From: an uncultured Collinsella sp.
GTDB lineage: Bacteria > Actinomycetota > Coriobacteriia > Coriobacteriales > Coriobacteriaceae
DNA length: 64,000 nucleotides
Reading direction: 5' to 3'
Assembly: GCA_902491345.1 (NCBI GenBank)
Contig: CABUHI010000003.1
Location: 60,803-124,802, forward strand
Position numbers and translations under genes: made by a program. The notes beneath the pieces are model-generated. The model saw only the letters and a list, made by a program, of their open reading frames with translations. It did not search any database and was not told the origin of the DNA. This document shows positions 9,710 through 18,511 of the stretch, one piece after another (the stretch's first letter is position 1; each line of letters starts with the position of its first letter).

Positions 9710-10159
9710 ATGTCCCAGCAGCGTAAGCTCTTCCCCGGCTGGCTCGTTGTGACCTCCGGCTTCGTGATCATGGCCACGTGCTACACGATTTTCGTCAACT
9801 GCATGAGCCTGTTCCAGCCGCTGATCGTCAGCGACCTGGGCATTTCCCTTGCGCAGTACAACATCTCCAATGCCATCTCCACCGTGGTGAGTGTCGTGGG
9901 TTCGCTCGTTATCGGCCATGTTGCCGATAAGGTGAGTGGCCGCGTATTGGGCTCGCTTACCGTTATCGCCACCTCGACGGTGCTCGCGGGCATGAGCTTT
10001 GTGGGTGAGCTTTGGCAGGTCTATGCGCTCTTTGCCGTCTCGGGCTCCTTTGCGAGCACCTGGATCGTGTGCCTGGCGTGCTCCGTGGTCATGCTCGTGT
10101 TCCTGCTGGCATCCGAGCCCATCGCCGCCAAGCTGCGCGCGAGCGTGGCGGGGGAGTAG
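9710..10159 (+). CDS. Internally deleted MFS transporter remnant
   Basis: An intact frame of only 149 residues. It begins like a full major-facilitator protein (FPGWLVVTSGFVIMATC, then segments 2-4 with a GHVADKVSGR loop matching the MFS motif A). At about residue 110 it runs directly into TWIVCLACSVVMLVFLLASE and a short basic tail, which looks like the last membrane segment and C-terminus of the same family. MFS proteins are normally near 400 residues, so segments 5-11 appear to be missing in frame. A good ribosome site (AAGGAG) precedes the ATG. Transport function is doubtful. A small membrane protein of new function is possible but less likely. Confidence 0.65.
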   Translation: MSQQRKLFPGWLVVTSGFVIMATCYTIFVNCMSLFQPLIVSDLGISLAQYNISNAISTVVSVVGSLVIGHVADKVSGRVLGSLTVIATSTVLAGMSFVGELWQVYALFAVSGSFASTWIVCLACSVVMLVFLLASEPIAAKLRASVAGE

Positions 10160-10195
10160 GTAGGCCAAAGCGCATCGCCGCTTGTCCGCTTCGTC

Positions 10196-10257
10196 CGCGG
10201 CGGCGCGTCTGGCCGAACGAGTCCCCATACCCTCGTTCGGTCAGGCGCGCCGCCGCG
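10196..10257. repeat. 26-bp inverted repeat upstream of hisS
   Basis: The arms at 10196-10221 and 10232-10257 pair over nearly all 26 positions, with a 10-nt loop (TCCCCATACC). No T-run follows, so it is not a standard terminator. It sits just upstream of the hisS promoter. Confidence 0.7.
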
Positions 10258-10273
10258 TTGCTGCTTTGTGCCG

Positions 10274-10279
10274 TATAAT
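10274..10279 (+). promoter_or_regulatory. Consensus -10 box for hisS
   Basis: A perfect TATAAT lies 43 bases before the hisS ATG. No good -35 is visible at 16-18 bp. Confidence 0.5.
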
Positions 10280-10321
10280 GTCCACTACCTATGACGCGAT
10301 ACAAAAGAAAGGTGTTTGCCC

Positions 10322-11635
10322 ATGCAGGCACAGAAGGCGGAGGGAACCCGCGACCTTATCGGCGCCGAGATGCGCGCCTGGCAAAAGATGCAGCAGATTG
10401 CGGCCGGCGTGTTCGAGCCGTTTGGTTTTAAACCCATCGAGACGCCCGCGATCGAGCAGGTTGACGTGTTTGTCCACGGTATCGGCCAGTCGACCGACGT
10501 CGTGCGCAAGGAAATGTTCCGCGTGTTCAGCGGTGCCAACCTGGAGCGCGTCTTTACCGAGGGCACCGACACCAAACTCAAGCCCAAGCAGCGCCTGGCA
10601 CTTCGCCCCGAGGGCACGGCCGGCGTGGTGCGCGCCGTCGTCGAGAACAATCTGGTGCCCCAGGGCTCCACGCCGTTTAAGGCTTACTACGCCGAGGCCA
10701 TGTTCCGCGGCGAGCGTCCCCAGAAGGGCCGCCTGCGCCAGTTCCACCAGGTGGGCATCGAGTGGCTCGGCGCTCCCGATCCGGCGGCAGACGCCGAGTG
10801 CATCATCATGCTCATGGAGTTCTACAAGCGCCTGGGCTTCGATCTTTCCAAGCTTCGTCTGCTCATCAACTCGATGGGTGACGCCCAGTGCCGTCCGGCT
10901 TACCGCGAGCAGGTCAAGCAGTTCATCCTCGATCACGCAGACGAGATGTGTGACGAGTGCCGCGAGCGCGCCGAGCTCAACCCGCTGCGTGCCTTCGACT
11001 GCAAGAACGACCACTGCCGCGAGATCATGGCCGAGGCTCCGCTGATGGGTGACAACCTGTGCGATGAGTGCCGCGAGCACTACGAGCAGGTCAAGCGCTA
11101 TCTGGATGCCGCCGGTATCGAGTATGTCGAGGATCCCACCTTGGTGCGCGGCCTGGACTACTACACCCGTACTGTCTTTGAGGTCGAGGCCCCTGGCGCC
11201 GGCGTCGGCTCCATCGGCGGCGGCGGCCGCTACGATGGCCTGGTCGAGCTCGAGGGTGGCAAGCCCACGGCGGGCGTCGGCTTTGCTGTCGGTTTTGAGC
11301 GCGCCCTGCTGGCCCTGCAGGCCTTTGGCAGCGATTTGGGTGCCGATGAGGCCCCGTGCGTCTATGTCGCCAACGCCGGCAAGGAGCTGCGTCAGAACGT
11401 CTTTGCCATTACGCAGGAGCTTCGCGCCGCAGGTATCGTGACCGAGGCCGACTATCAGGGTCGTTCGCTCAAGGCCCAGTTTAAGCAAGCCGATAAGGTA
11501 GGCGCCAAGCTCATCTTGGTCCTGGGTGGCGACGAGCTTGCCGCCGGCAAGGTCAAAGTGCGCGACATGCAGAGCCATGACGAGGTGCTCGCCGATCTGG
11601 ACAACGTCGTCGAGGCGGTTCGCGAGCGCCTGTAG
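10322..11635 (+). CDS. hisS: Histidyl-tRNA synthetase
   Basis: Charges tRNA-His in the cytosol. It is a class II synthetase of 437 residues, the usual length. The N-terminus (AEGTRDLIG) and motif 1 region are typical. Motif 2 is FRGERPQKGRLRQFHQ near residue 128, the histidine-specific signature is LVRGLDYYTRTVFE near 275, and motif 3 GGGGRYDGL lies near 300. The anticodon-binding domain fills the last 100 residues. The ATG at 10322 follows AAGAAAGG, and an upstream in-frame TTG at 10316 is less likely. A terminator-like hairpin at 11693 ends the unit. Confidence 0.97.
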   Translation: MQAQKAEGTRDLIGAEMRAWQKMQQIAAGVFEPFGFKPIETPAIEQVDVFVHGIGQSTDVVRKEMFRVFSGANLERVFTEGTDTKLKPKQRLALRPEGTAGVVRAVVENNLVPQGSTPFKAYYAEAMFRGERPQKGRLRQFHQVGIEWLGAPDPAADAECIIMLMEFYKRLGFDLSKLRLLINSMGDAQCRPAYREQVKQFILDHADEMCDECRERAELNPLRAFDCKNDHCREIMAEAPLMGDNLCDECREHYEQVKRYLDAAGIEYVEDPTLVRGLDYYTRTVFEVEAPGAGVGSIGGGGRYDGLVELEGGKPTAGVGFAVGFERALLALQAFGSDLGADEAPCVYVANAGKELRQNVFAITQELRAAGIVTEADYQGRSLKAQFKQADKVGAKLILVLGGDELAAGKVKVRDMQSHDEVLADLDNVVEAVRERL

Positions 11636-11692
11636 CGCATCTTTTTGAGCTTCGGGCCTGCTAACGTGCCCTGCTCATGGAGAGCGATTGTT

Positions 11693-11731
11693 ACGGGGGT
11701 GTTTCGCTTTTATGCGGAATGCCCCCGTTTA
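11693..11731 (+). terminator. Terminator after hisS
   Basis: ACGGGGG at 11693 pairs with CCCCCGT, with a short inner stem (TCGC/GCGG), then TTTACG. Confidence 0.6.
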
Positions 11732-11842
11732 CGTATGCCGCCCACCGAGAAATACGACCATTTAGGGCAAAAACCTTTGCAATGCAGAAAATACTTTTGT
11801 GTGGTAAAGCGCAATCAGTGTCGAAAGTATTTCTCAAGCGCC

Positions 11843-11848
11843 TATAAT
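11843..11848 (+). promoter_or_regulatory. -10 box for ppc
   Basis: TATAAT lies 33 bases before the ppc start. An inverted pair (AGAAAATACTTT about 11783; AAAGTATTTCT about 11823) lies just upstream and could be an operator. Confidence 0.5.
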
Positions 11849-11880
11849 GAATACCGCATGTTACGTGCATAGAAGGAGGA

Positions 11881-14706
11881 ATGGGAGGAAACGTGGCTGA
11901 GAACCTAAGCAACCAGTCTGTACCCGAAGCCGCGGCGCGCGTCGCTGCCGTGGTCAACCGCCTCGTTAACCGAATCGGCTCGAATGCCGAGTCCAGGGAG
12001 CGTCTCGCCGAGATCGAGATCCCCGAGGAGCTGCGCGACAATCTGGCGCTGTTCTTGCGCCTGGAGCGCCGTGTGCTTAGCGAGTATGATCCCGAGATCG
12101 CGGACCTGTTCGACAAGATTTTGACAGCCGAGATTGTGGTCAATGCCGGCAACCCCGGTACCTGCGCTGCCGACGAAGCCGTCGACGAGCAGGGCGTGCC
12201 CACCGCCGACGAGCCCACTGCCGTGGCATTTCGTGAGGTCGTCGATTTGATCGACAGCCTGCCGCTCGATAAGCAGCAGGTCATCGTTCGCGCCTTTACG
12301 AGCTTTTTCCATCTGGCAAACCTGTCGGAGGAGAACTACCGTGTGGCGCAGCTGCGCGAGCGCGAGGCCGGTGCGTCGACCGATACCGAGGTCGATCCTG
12401 CCAACGAGCTTACCGTTGCCTATCACCAGCTGGTGAATGAGCTGGGTGTCGAGGGTGCCAACGAGCTGCTCGACAAGCTCGAGTTCCACCCTGTCTTTAC
12501 CGCACATCCCACCGAGGCCCGTCGTAAGGCCGTCGAGGGCAAGATCCGCCGTATCTCCAACCTGCTGGAGGAGCGTCCGCGTCTGGGCGGCTCCGACCTG
12601 GTGGAGAACGAGCGCCATATGCTGCAGGAGATCGACGCCCTGGTGCGTACGAGTCCCATCGCGCTCAAGAAGCCCACGCCGGTCGAGGAAGCCGATACCA
12701 TCATCGACATCTTCGATAACACGCTGTTCGACGTTATCCCCGTTATCTATCGTCGTTTTGACGATTGGGTGCTGGGCGACAAGGCCGGTACTGTGCCGCC
12801 GCTGTGCCCGGCGTTCTTCCATCCCGGCAGCTGGATCGGTTCCGACCGCGACGGTAACCCCAACGTCACCGCCAAGGTGAGCCGTGAGGTCGCCGCCAAG
12901 TACTTTACGCACATGGTGCTCAAGCTCGAGGACAAGTGCCGCCACATCGGCCGCAACCTCACGCTCGAGGCTACCTACAGCAAGCCGTCGGCCGAGCTCA
13001 TTAACCTGTGGAACCATCAGGTCGAGATGAGCCCTCGTTACACGGCCCGCGCCGAGCTGATCTCCGAGCACGAGCCGCATCGCGCCGTCATGCTCGTCAT
13101 GGCCGACCGCCTGAACGCCACCGTCCGTCGTATCACCGACACCATGTACCACAGCGCCGATGAGTTCCTGGAGGACCTGCGCGTCGTCCAGCGCTCGCTG
13201 GCCGCCTGCGGTGCCGTCCGTGCTGCCTACGGCCCGGTCCAGACCATCATCTGGCAGGTCGAGTCCTTCGGCTTCCATATGGTCGAGATGGAGTTCCGTC
13301 AGCACTCCGTGGTGCATGCCCGCGCCCTTAAGGATATCCACGAGAACGGTATCCATGGCGACCTGCAGCCCATGACGCGCGAGGTCATCGATACCTTCCG
13401 CGCTATCGGCTCCATCCAAAAGCGCTACGGCAAGAAGATGGCGCACCGCTACATCATCTCGTTTACCAAGAGCGCTCAGCATGTGGCCGACGTCTTTGAG
13501 CTGGCGCACCTGTCCTTTGCACACGAGGAGGATGTCCCCGAGCTCGACGTGATCCCGTTGTTCGAGCAGCTCGAGGACCTCGAGGGCTGCGTCGACGTGC
13601 TCGATCAGATGCTTACGCTGCCCGTGGTGCAAAAGCGCCTTGCCCAGACCAACCGCCGCATGGAGATCATGCTGGGCTATTCCGACTCTTCCAAGGATGC
13701 CGGTCCTACCACGGCCATGCTCGCGCTGCACTCCGCGCAGGAGCGCATCGCCAAGTGGGCAGAGAAGAACGATATCGACCTGGTGCTCATGCACGGTCGC
13801 GGCGGTGCCGTGGGCCGTGGCGGCGGCCCGGCCAACAAGGCCGTGCTGGCGCAGCCCAAGGGTTCGGTCAACTGCTTCTTTAAGCTTACCGAGCAGGGCG
13901 AGGTCATCTTTGCCCGTTACGGTAACCGCACGCTGGCTCAGCGCCATGTTGAGTCCGTTGCTGCCGCAACGCTTTTGCAGTCGGCCCCGAGTGTCGAGAA
14001 GACCAACACCGAGACCACGCAGAAGTTCTGGGATATGGCCGAGAAGCTCAACACCGCAAGCCACGAGCGCTATCTGGACCTGCTGAACACCGAGGACTTT
14101 ACGCCATGGTTCTCGACCGTGACGCCGCTGACCGAGGTCGGTCTGCTGCCGATCGGCTCGCGTCCCGCCAAGCGCGGCTTGGGTGCCAAGTCGCTCGACG
14201 ACCTGCGTACCATCCCGTGGATCTTCAGCTGGAGCCAGGCGCGCATTAACCTGGCCGCTTGGTACGGTCTGGGCACCGCCTGCGAGCAGCTTGGCGATCT
14301 TGACCAGCTCAAGGCTGCCTACCAGGAGTGGCCGTTCTTCCGCACCTTTATCGACAACATCGAGATGTCGATCGCCAAGACCGACCAGCGCATCGCCAAG
14401 ATGTATCTGCACCTGGGCGATCGCCAGGATCTGTCCGAGAAGGTCTTCACCGAGATGCAGCTCACGCGTAAGTGGGTCCTTGCCATCGTCGGTGATGAGT
14501 GGCCGCTGCAGCGTCGCCGCGTGCTCGGTTGCGCCGTCCGCGTGCGCAACCCCTACGTCGACGCCCTGTCCATCGCCCAGGTCCGCGCCCTTCGCGAGGT
14601 GCGTATGAACCAGGACGAGATGGCCGAGGAGAAGAAGGCCGAGTACATGAGCCTGATTCTTTCGACTGTGACCGGCGTCTCGGCAGGATTGCAGAACACG
14701 GGGTAA
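11881..14706 (+). CDS. ppc: Phosphoenolpyruvate carboxylase
   Basis: Makes oxaloacetate from phosphoenolpyruvate and bicarbonate (anaplerosis, and the entry to succinate in fermenters). It has about 941 residues, a full-length enzyme. The active-site signatures are present: FTAHPTEARRK near residue 207 with the catalytic His, GYSDSSKDAG near 598 with the essential Lys, the mobile glycine loop HGRGGAVGRGGGP near 640, and the invariant C-terminal QNTG. Two starts are possible. ATG 11881 lies only 2 nt after AAGGAGGA, which is very tight. GTG 11893 has GGGAGG four bases upstream and may be the true start. The gene stands alone and is followed by a nested terminator. Confidence 0.96.
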   Translation: MGGNVAENLSNQSVPEAAARVAAVVNRLVNRIGSNAESRERLAEIEIPEELRDNLALFLRLERRVLSEYDPEIADLFDKILTAEIVVNAGNPGTCAADEAVDEQGVPTADEPTAVAFREVVDLIDSLPLDKQQVIVRAFTSFFHLANLSEENYRVAQLREREAGASTDTEVDPANELTVAYHQLVNELGVEGANELLDKLEFHPVFTAHPTEARRKAVEGKIRRISNLLEERPRLGGSDLVENERHMLQEIDALVRTSPIALKKPTPVEEADTIIDIFDNTLFDVIPVIYRRFDDWVLGDKAGTVPPLCPAFFHPGSWIGSDRDGNPNVTAKVSREVAAKYFTHMVLKLEDKCRHIGRNLTLEATYSKPSAELINLWNHQVEMSPRYTARAELISEHEPHRAVMLVMADRLNATVRRITDTMYHSADEFLEDLRVVQRSLAACGAVRAAYGPVQTIIWQVESFGFHMVEMEFRQHSVVHARALKDIHENGIHGDLQPMTREVIDTFRAIGSIQKRYGKKMAHRYIISFTKSAQHVADVFELAHLSFAHEEDVPELDVIPLFEQLEDLEGCVDVLDQMLTLPVVQKRLAQTNRRMEIMLGYSDSSKDAGPTTAMLALHSAQERIAKWAEKNDIDLVLMHGRGGAVGRGGGPANKAVLAQPKGSVNCFFKLTEQGEVIFARYGNRTLAQRHVESVAAATLLQSAPSVEKTNTETTQKFWDMAEKLNTASHERYLDLLNTEDFTPWFSTVTPLTEVGLLPIGSRPAKRGLGAKSLDDLRTIPWIFSWSQARINLAAWYGLGTACEQLGDLDQLKAAYQEWPFFRTFIDNIEMSIAKTDQRIAKMYLHLGDRQDLSEKVFTEMQLTRKWVLAIVGDEWPLQRRRVLGCAVRVRNPYVDALSIAQVRALREVRMNQDEMAEEKKAEYMSLILSTVTGVSAGLQNTG

Positions 14707-14729
14707 TCGATAGCCCTGTGGCTCTCACC

Positions 14730-14856
14730 GGGGCCCGATGGGTTTCCCTCTGAATGCGTCCTCGCACTTGAAGCCCCCTTATCCTGCTCCTTCGGAGCTG
14801 CGGATAAGGGGGCTTCGTGCTGCGGAATGCATTCAGAGGGAAACCCATCGGGCCCC
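14730..14856. terminator. Terminator nested in a perfect 28-bp outer inverted repeat (after ppc)
   Basis: The outer arms at 14730-14757 and 14829-14856 are perfectly complementary over 28 bp. Inside lies a second stem at 14771-14784 / 14802-14815 (AAGCCCCCTTATCC) with a small GCTCC-TTCG-GAGC hairpin. The junctions read GCGTCCTCGCACTTG on the left and CGTGCTGCGGAATGC on the right. They resemble those of the element at 17670. Confidence 0.8.
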
Positions 14857-15430
14857 TTCGTCCTCGGTCTTCAGGGATTGGGGCTGAAGGGGATAATGGC
14901 GCGCTTCGCGCTTAATGTGGAGTGCGGCGAGGGCTTCTTGCGTCCTGCGGAGTGTGCCTAAAAGTAAACTAATGGCGGGCCCTGCGATGTCCGGTCTTCG
15001 GCGGATCAGCCGCTGGGTGAGGGTGGTGCTTGGGGCGACGTGCAAAAAACGGAGTTTTCAGCAGCCAAAGATTGATGCATAAGGCCATAGCCGGCTTTCG
15101 CTGCCTTTGTTGATGCTTTTGCACGACGATTGGGCTTTGGCGACGATCATATATGGCTGGTTTCTCGCCGCATGCTATCCAGATGGGTCGAGTCATGAGG
15201 ACTATCTACCTTTTGAAAGATTTTTGGCACCAAAATCTTATCCCGCGATGCTGAATACTCGCAAAAATGCACGCTCCGGAGGGTACTACCCAGTTATGGC
15301 CAGAAATCCATGCGCCATCTTATGCAATTAATTAATGAATTTATGCAAAATGGCTTACGTGCGTACGTCTCGGACTAGATGTTTGCCTCGGCGCTGCGTA
15401 AATCATCCTGTCTATAGTGTCTTTGACAGG
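14857..15430. other. Gene-free stretch with a third partial junction repeat
   Basis: No coding frame here looks real, and the open frames on either strand lack homology and ribosome sites. At 14921-14955 there is a copy of the right-hand junction seen at 17740-17768 (GCGGCGAG... then TTGCGTCCTGCGGAGTG), without a matching outer arm. A short palindrome, AGATTTTTGG / CCAAAATCT, lies at 15228-15248. No tRNA or known RNA was recognised. Confidence 0.5.
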
Positions 15431-15464
15431 CGGCCGCGGTCCCGTTTGGGGTCGCGGCCGTTTT
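15431..15464 (+). terminator. Hairpin with T-run in the larA leader
   Basis: CGGCCGCG pairs with CGCGGCCG around a 16-nt loop and is followed by TTTTGTTG. It sits about 120 bases before the larA start, so it could be an attenuator or the end of an upstream transcript. Confidence 0.6.
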
Positions 15465-15586
15465 GTTGTGGGTCAAATATGAACGTTGTGTTAATGAATC
15501 GGTGGACGGTGGTGTTTTTCGGTGAGCGGCGTATCCTTCCAACGGTTTATCTAGTGTGTCAGTTGAAAGGAAGAGGGCGCTCGTCA

Positions 15587-16864
15587 TTGTTTGAATGTGA
15601 ACTGCCGTTTGACCACAAGACGTTGCATCTGGAGCTCGAGGATAAGAACTTCGCGGGTGTGATGGAAGGTCATCAAAACGAGTTTAAGACTACAAAATCG
15701 CAGGAAGAGCTGGTAGAGGAGTCGCTTGCCAACCCGTATGGCTCGCCTTCGCTCGAGGGGCTTTGTGCTGGCAAGAAGGATATCGTCATTATTAGCTCCG
15801 ATCACACGCGTCCCGTTCCCTCGCGTGTGACGATGCCTATTCTGCTGCATCACATCCATTCTGCTGCGCCCGAGGCTCGCGTGCGTATTCTGGTTGCTAC
15901 GGGTATGCATCGTCCGTCGACGCACGAGGAGCTCGTCAACAAGTACGGCGAGGAGATCGTTGCCAACGAGGAAATCGTTATGCACGTCGCGACCGATGAC
16001 AGCATGATGAAAAAGATCGGCACCCTGCCTTCTGGCGGCGAGTGCATCATCAACAAGATTGCTGCCGATTGCGATCTGCTGCTTGCCGAGGGCTTTATTG
16101 AGCCGCACTTCTTTGCCGGTTTCTCTGGTAGCCGCAAGTCCGTCCTGCCTGGTATCGCCAGCTACAAGACCATCATGTACAACCACAACGGTCAGTTTGT
16201 GAACGATTCCCATTCGCGTGCCGGCAACCTGTGCCACAACCACGTGAGCGAGGACATGTTTGCCGCTGCCGAGATGGCTCACCTTGCCTTTGTGCTCAAC
16301 GTGGTGCTCAACGGCAAGCACGAGGTCATCGGCTCCTTTGCCGGCGACATCCACAAGGCGCACGAGGCTGGCTGCGAGTTCGTGAAGAGCCTTGCCGGTG
16401 TTGAGCCCGTCGAGTGCGAGATTGCCATTACCACCAACGGCGGCTACCCGCTCGACCAGAACATCTATCAGGCCGTGAAGGGCATGTGCTCTGCAGAGGC
16501 CACACTTCCCGAGGGCGGCGTGATCATCGATGTCGCCGGTTGTGCCGACGGTCACGGTGGCGAGGGCTTCTATCACAACATCGCCGACAATGATCCGGCA
16601 GAGTTTGAGCGCGCCTGCATCGACCGTCCTAAGGACGAGACCCTGCCCGACCAGTGGACGAGCCAGATCTTTGCCCGCATCCTGGCGCATCACCCTGTGA
16701 TCATGGTTACCGACCTGTGCGATCACCAGATGATCAAGGATATGCACATGACGCCGGTTAACACCCTTGATGAGGCGCTCAAGCTCGCCTTTGAGATGAA
16801 GGGTGCCGATGCCAAGGTGGCCGTCATTCCCGATGGCCTGGGCGTTGTCGTCGCACAGCACTAG
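15587..16864 (+). CDS. larA: Nickel-dependent lactate racemase LarA
   Basis: Interconverts D- and L-lactate using the nickel-pincer nucleotide cofactor. The 425 residues align along the whole Lactiplantibacillus plantarum LarA from memory: IISSDHTRPVPS near 68, VATGMHRPSTHEELV near 102 with a catalytic His, GFIEPHFFAGFSG and SRKSVLPGIASYKTIM near 170-195 with the cofactor-linked Lys, then NGGYPLDQNIYQAVKGM. The start is TTG 15587, with AAGAGGG nine bases upstream. This places the N-terminus (FECELPFDHKTL) where the family begins. Earlier in-frame ATGs add unrelated sequence. It could also be a LarA homologue acting on another 2-hydroxy acid. The following channel gene supports lactate. Confidence 0.92.
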   Translation: MFECELPFDHKTLHLELEDKNFAGVMEGHQNEFKTTKSQEELVEESLANPYGSPSLEGLCAGKKDIVIISSDHTRPVPSRVTMPILLHHIHSAAPEARVRILVATGMHRPSTHEELVNKYGEEIVANEEIVMHVATDDSMMKKIGTLPSGGECIINKIAADCDLLLAEGFIEPHFFAGFSGSRKSVLPGIASYKTIMYNHNGQFVNDSHSRAGNLCHNHVSEDMFAAAEMAHLAFVLNVVLNGKHEVIGSFAGDIHKAHEAGCEFVKSLAGVEPVECEIAITTNGGYPLDQNIYQAVKGMCSAEATLPEGGVIIDVAGCADGHGGEGFYHNIADNDPAEFERACIDRPKDETLPDQWTSQIFARILAHHPVIMVTDLCDHQMIKDMHMTPVNTLDEALKLAFEMKGADAKVAVIPDGLGVVVAQH

Positions 16865-16913
16865 TACGCGGCCTAAACGAATCGTTTATAACCGACAAGA
16901 AAGATAAGGTTTT

Positions 16914-17645
16914 ATGCTTACCAAACTCCTCTGCGAATTCGGCGCAACGGCCCTCATGATCATCTTTGGCGTGGGCGTGCACTGCGATACCGTGCTTAAG
17001 GGCACCAAGTATCAGGGCTCCGGCCACATGTTTGCCATCACCACCTGGTCTTTTGGCATCTCGGTCTGCCTGTTTATCTTTGGCGGCGCCGTGTGCATGA
17101 ACCCCGCCATGGTGCTTGCCCAGTGCATCGTGGGCCTGGTGCCGTGGAGCAGCTGTATCCCCTTCATGATTGCCGATATGCTCGGCGGCTTTGTGGGCGC
17201 CGTGATCGCGTGGTTGATGTATGCCGATGAGTTCAAGGCTTCCGACGGCGTCGTCGACCCTATTGCCCAGCGCAACATCTTCTCGACCAACCCCACCACC
17301 GAGGGCACCAACTATGCCCGCAACTTCTTCTGCGAGGCTATCTGCACCTTTGTGTTCATCAGCGCCATCCTGGCTACCGCTAGCCGTGCCGGCGAGAACG
17401 TTTTGATGCTCGCTATCTGCGTCGGTCTGATCGTTTGGGCTGTTGGCATGGGCATGGGAGGTATCACTGGCTTCGCCATGAACCAGGCCCGTGACCTTGG
17501 TCCTCGCATGGCCTATCAGGTGCTGCCGATTAAGAACAAGGCTGACAACAACTGGAAGTACGGCCTGCTTGTTCCTGGCATCGCTCCGTTTGTCGGTGCC
17601 GCTCTGGCCGCGCTGTTTGTGCACGGTTTCTTGGGCATGTTCTAG
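16914..17645 (+). CDS. larD: Aquaglyceroporin-family channel, probable lactate channel (LarD-like)
   Basis: A 243-residue MIP-family channel with six membrane segments and two half-helices. The first signature is intact (VCMNPAMVLAQ). The second reads FAMNQARDLGPRM, with Gln in place of Pro of the usual NPA, while the following ARDLGPR matches glycerol facilitators. In L. plantarum the larABCDE operon includes LarD, a member of this family that conducts lactic acid. The position 49 bases after larA suggests the same role here. Glycerol or water transport cannot be excluded. A nested terminator follows at 17670. Confidence 0.8.
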   Translation: MLTKLLCEFGATALMIIFGVGVHCDTVLKGTKYQGSGHMFAITTWSFGISVCLFIFGGAVCMNPAMVLAQCIVGLVPWSSCIPFMIADMLGGFVGAVIAWLMYADEFKASDGVVDPIAQRNIFSTNPTTEGTNYARNFFCEAICTFVFISAILATASRAGENVLMLAICVGLIVWAVGMGMGGITGFAMNQARDLGPRMAYQVLPIKNKADNNWKYGLLVPGIAPFVGAALAALFVHGFLGMF

Positions 17646-17669
17646 TCAAAGGACGGCTCTATAAGGTCC

Positions 17670-17794
17670 GGGCTCGGTAGGGGTTAACTTTCCAACGCGT
17701 CCTCGGACATGCAAAAAGGCTCGCTGCGCACTTCGTGCGGCGAGCCTTTTTGCGTCCTGCGGAGTGCGTTGGAAAGTTAACCCCTACCGAGCCC
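17670..17794. terminator. Terminator nested in a perfect 29-bp outer inverted repeat (after larD)
   Basis: The outer arms at 17670-17698 and 17766-17794 are perfectly complementary over 29 bp and unrelated in sequence to those at 14730. The inner stem CAAAAAGGCTCGC / GCGAGCCTTTTTG (about 17710-17753) has a CTTCGTG-type loop. The junctions read GCGTCCTCGGACATG on the left and CGTCCTGCGGAGTGCG on the right. It can work on both strands, between convergent larD and tetR. Nothing coding was seen from 17795 to 17969. Confidence 0.85.
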
Positions 17795-17969
17795 TGGGCA
17801 TTCTTGGCTGTGTCCGAACAAGCAACCCAACATATATATCTGAATTTGGATGGGAGGGGCTTGTTGCTGGTAGGGGCGTTGGGCTGCTGTTGGCACTTTG
17901 GGATGGATTGTGCTTTGTGTTGGGGCGGGGCTTTGAGATGAGGGCGGAACTTTGGGATGAGGGGTTTAC

Positions 17970-18509
17970 TTAGTTGAAGAGAGGATTAATGGCTGATAAG
18001 TAGTCTTTGGCTACGTCGGCCTTATCTGCTTGGAAGTTGTGCCAGGCCCACCATTGGACCATTCCTACGAAGCTTGAGGCTATGTGGTGTAGTAGGAAGC
18101 TTCGGTCCATGGTGGCGGCGGGGCCGTTTGGGTCGGTAGGGACGGTTTCGGCTGCGCGCGACATGATGGTCTTGCGTAAGCAGTCGGCGAAGACGCGTGA
18201 GCCGGCGCCGGCTACGAGGGCGCGTACGCCCTGACGACGATCCCAGAGGTTGTTGAGGATATGCTCGACTTGCACGAGTGGGTCGTCGAGCGGCGTACCA
18301 TCGTCGTCGAGGGCGTGGGTGCAGATGTCGCTCACGAGCTCGGACAGTAGGTCGTCTTTACTCTTGAAGAGGCCGTAGAACGTGGCCCGACCCACATGGG
18401 CACGAGCGATGATGTCGCCGACGGTGATCTTGCCGTAGTCTTCCTCGCGCAGGAGCTCGGAGAATGCTGCGACGATGGCGGCGCGGCTTTTTTCCTTGCG
18501 GGCATCCAT
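17970..18509 (-). CDS. TetR-family regulator, last gene of larB-larC-tetR
   Basis: A DNA-binding regulator of 179 residues with an N-terminal helix-turn-helix (KITVGDIIARAHVGRATFYG, residues about 25-45), followed by FKSKDDLLSELV. The C-terminal half is helical and of unknown ligand. The ATG at 18509 lies two bases after the larC stop, so it is co-translated with larC. The open frame extends further upstream but that part only shadows larC. By position it probably controls the lar genes or responds to lactate. That is inference: L. plantarum uses a Crp-Fnr type regulator (LarR) instead. Confidence 0.85.
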   Translation of the reverse strand: MDARKEKSRAAIVAAFSELLREEDYGKITVGDIIARAHVGRATFYGLFKSKDDLLSELVSDICTHALDDDGTPLDDPLVQVEHILNNLWDRRQGVRALVAGAGSRVFADCLRKTIMSRAAETVPTDPNGPAATMDRSFLLHHIASSFVGMVQWWAWHNFQADKADVAKDYLSAINPLFN

Positions 18510-18511
18510 GG

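Noticed and set aside
11905..14412. 835-residue open frame on the minus strand
   Set aside because: Complete antisense shadow of ppc. The plus-strand protein has all catalytic motifs.
15335..15586. Longer N-terminus for LarA from earlier ATG codons
   Set aside because: It would cross a hairpin with T-run and add unrelated residues. TTG 15587 fits the family length and has a ribosome site.
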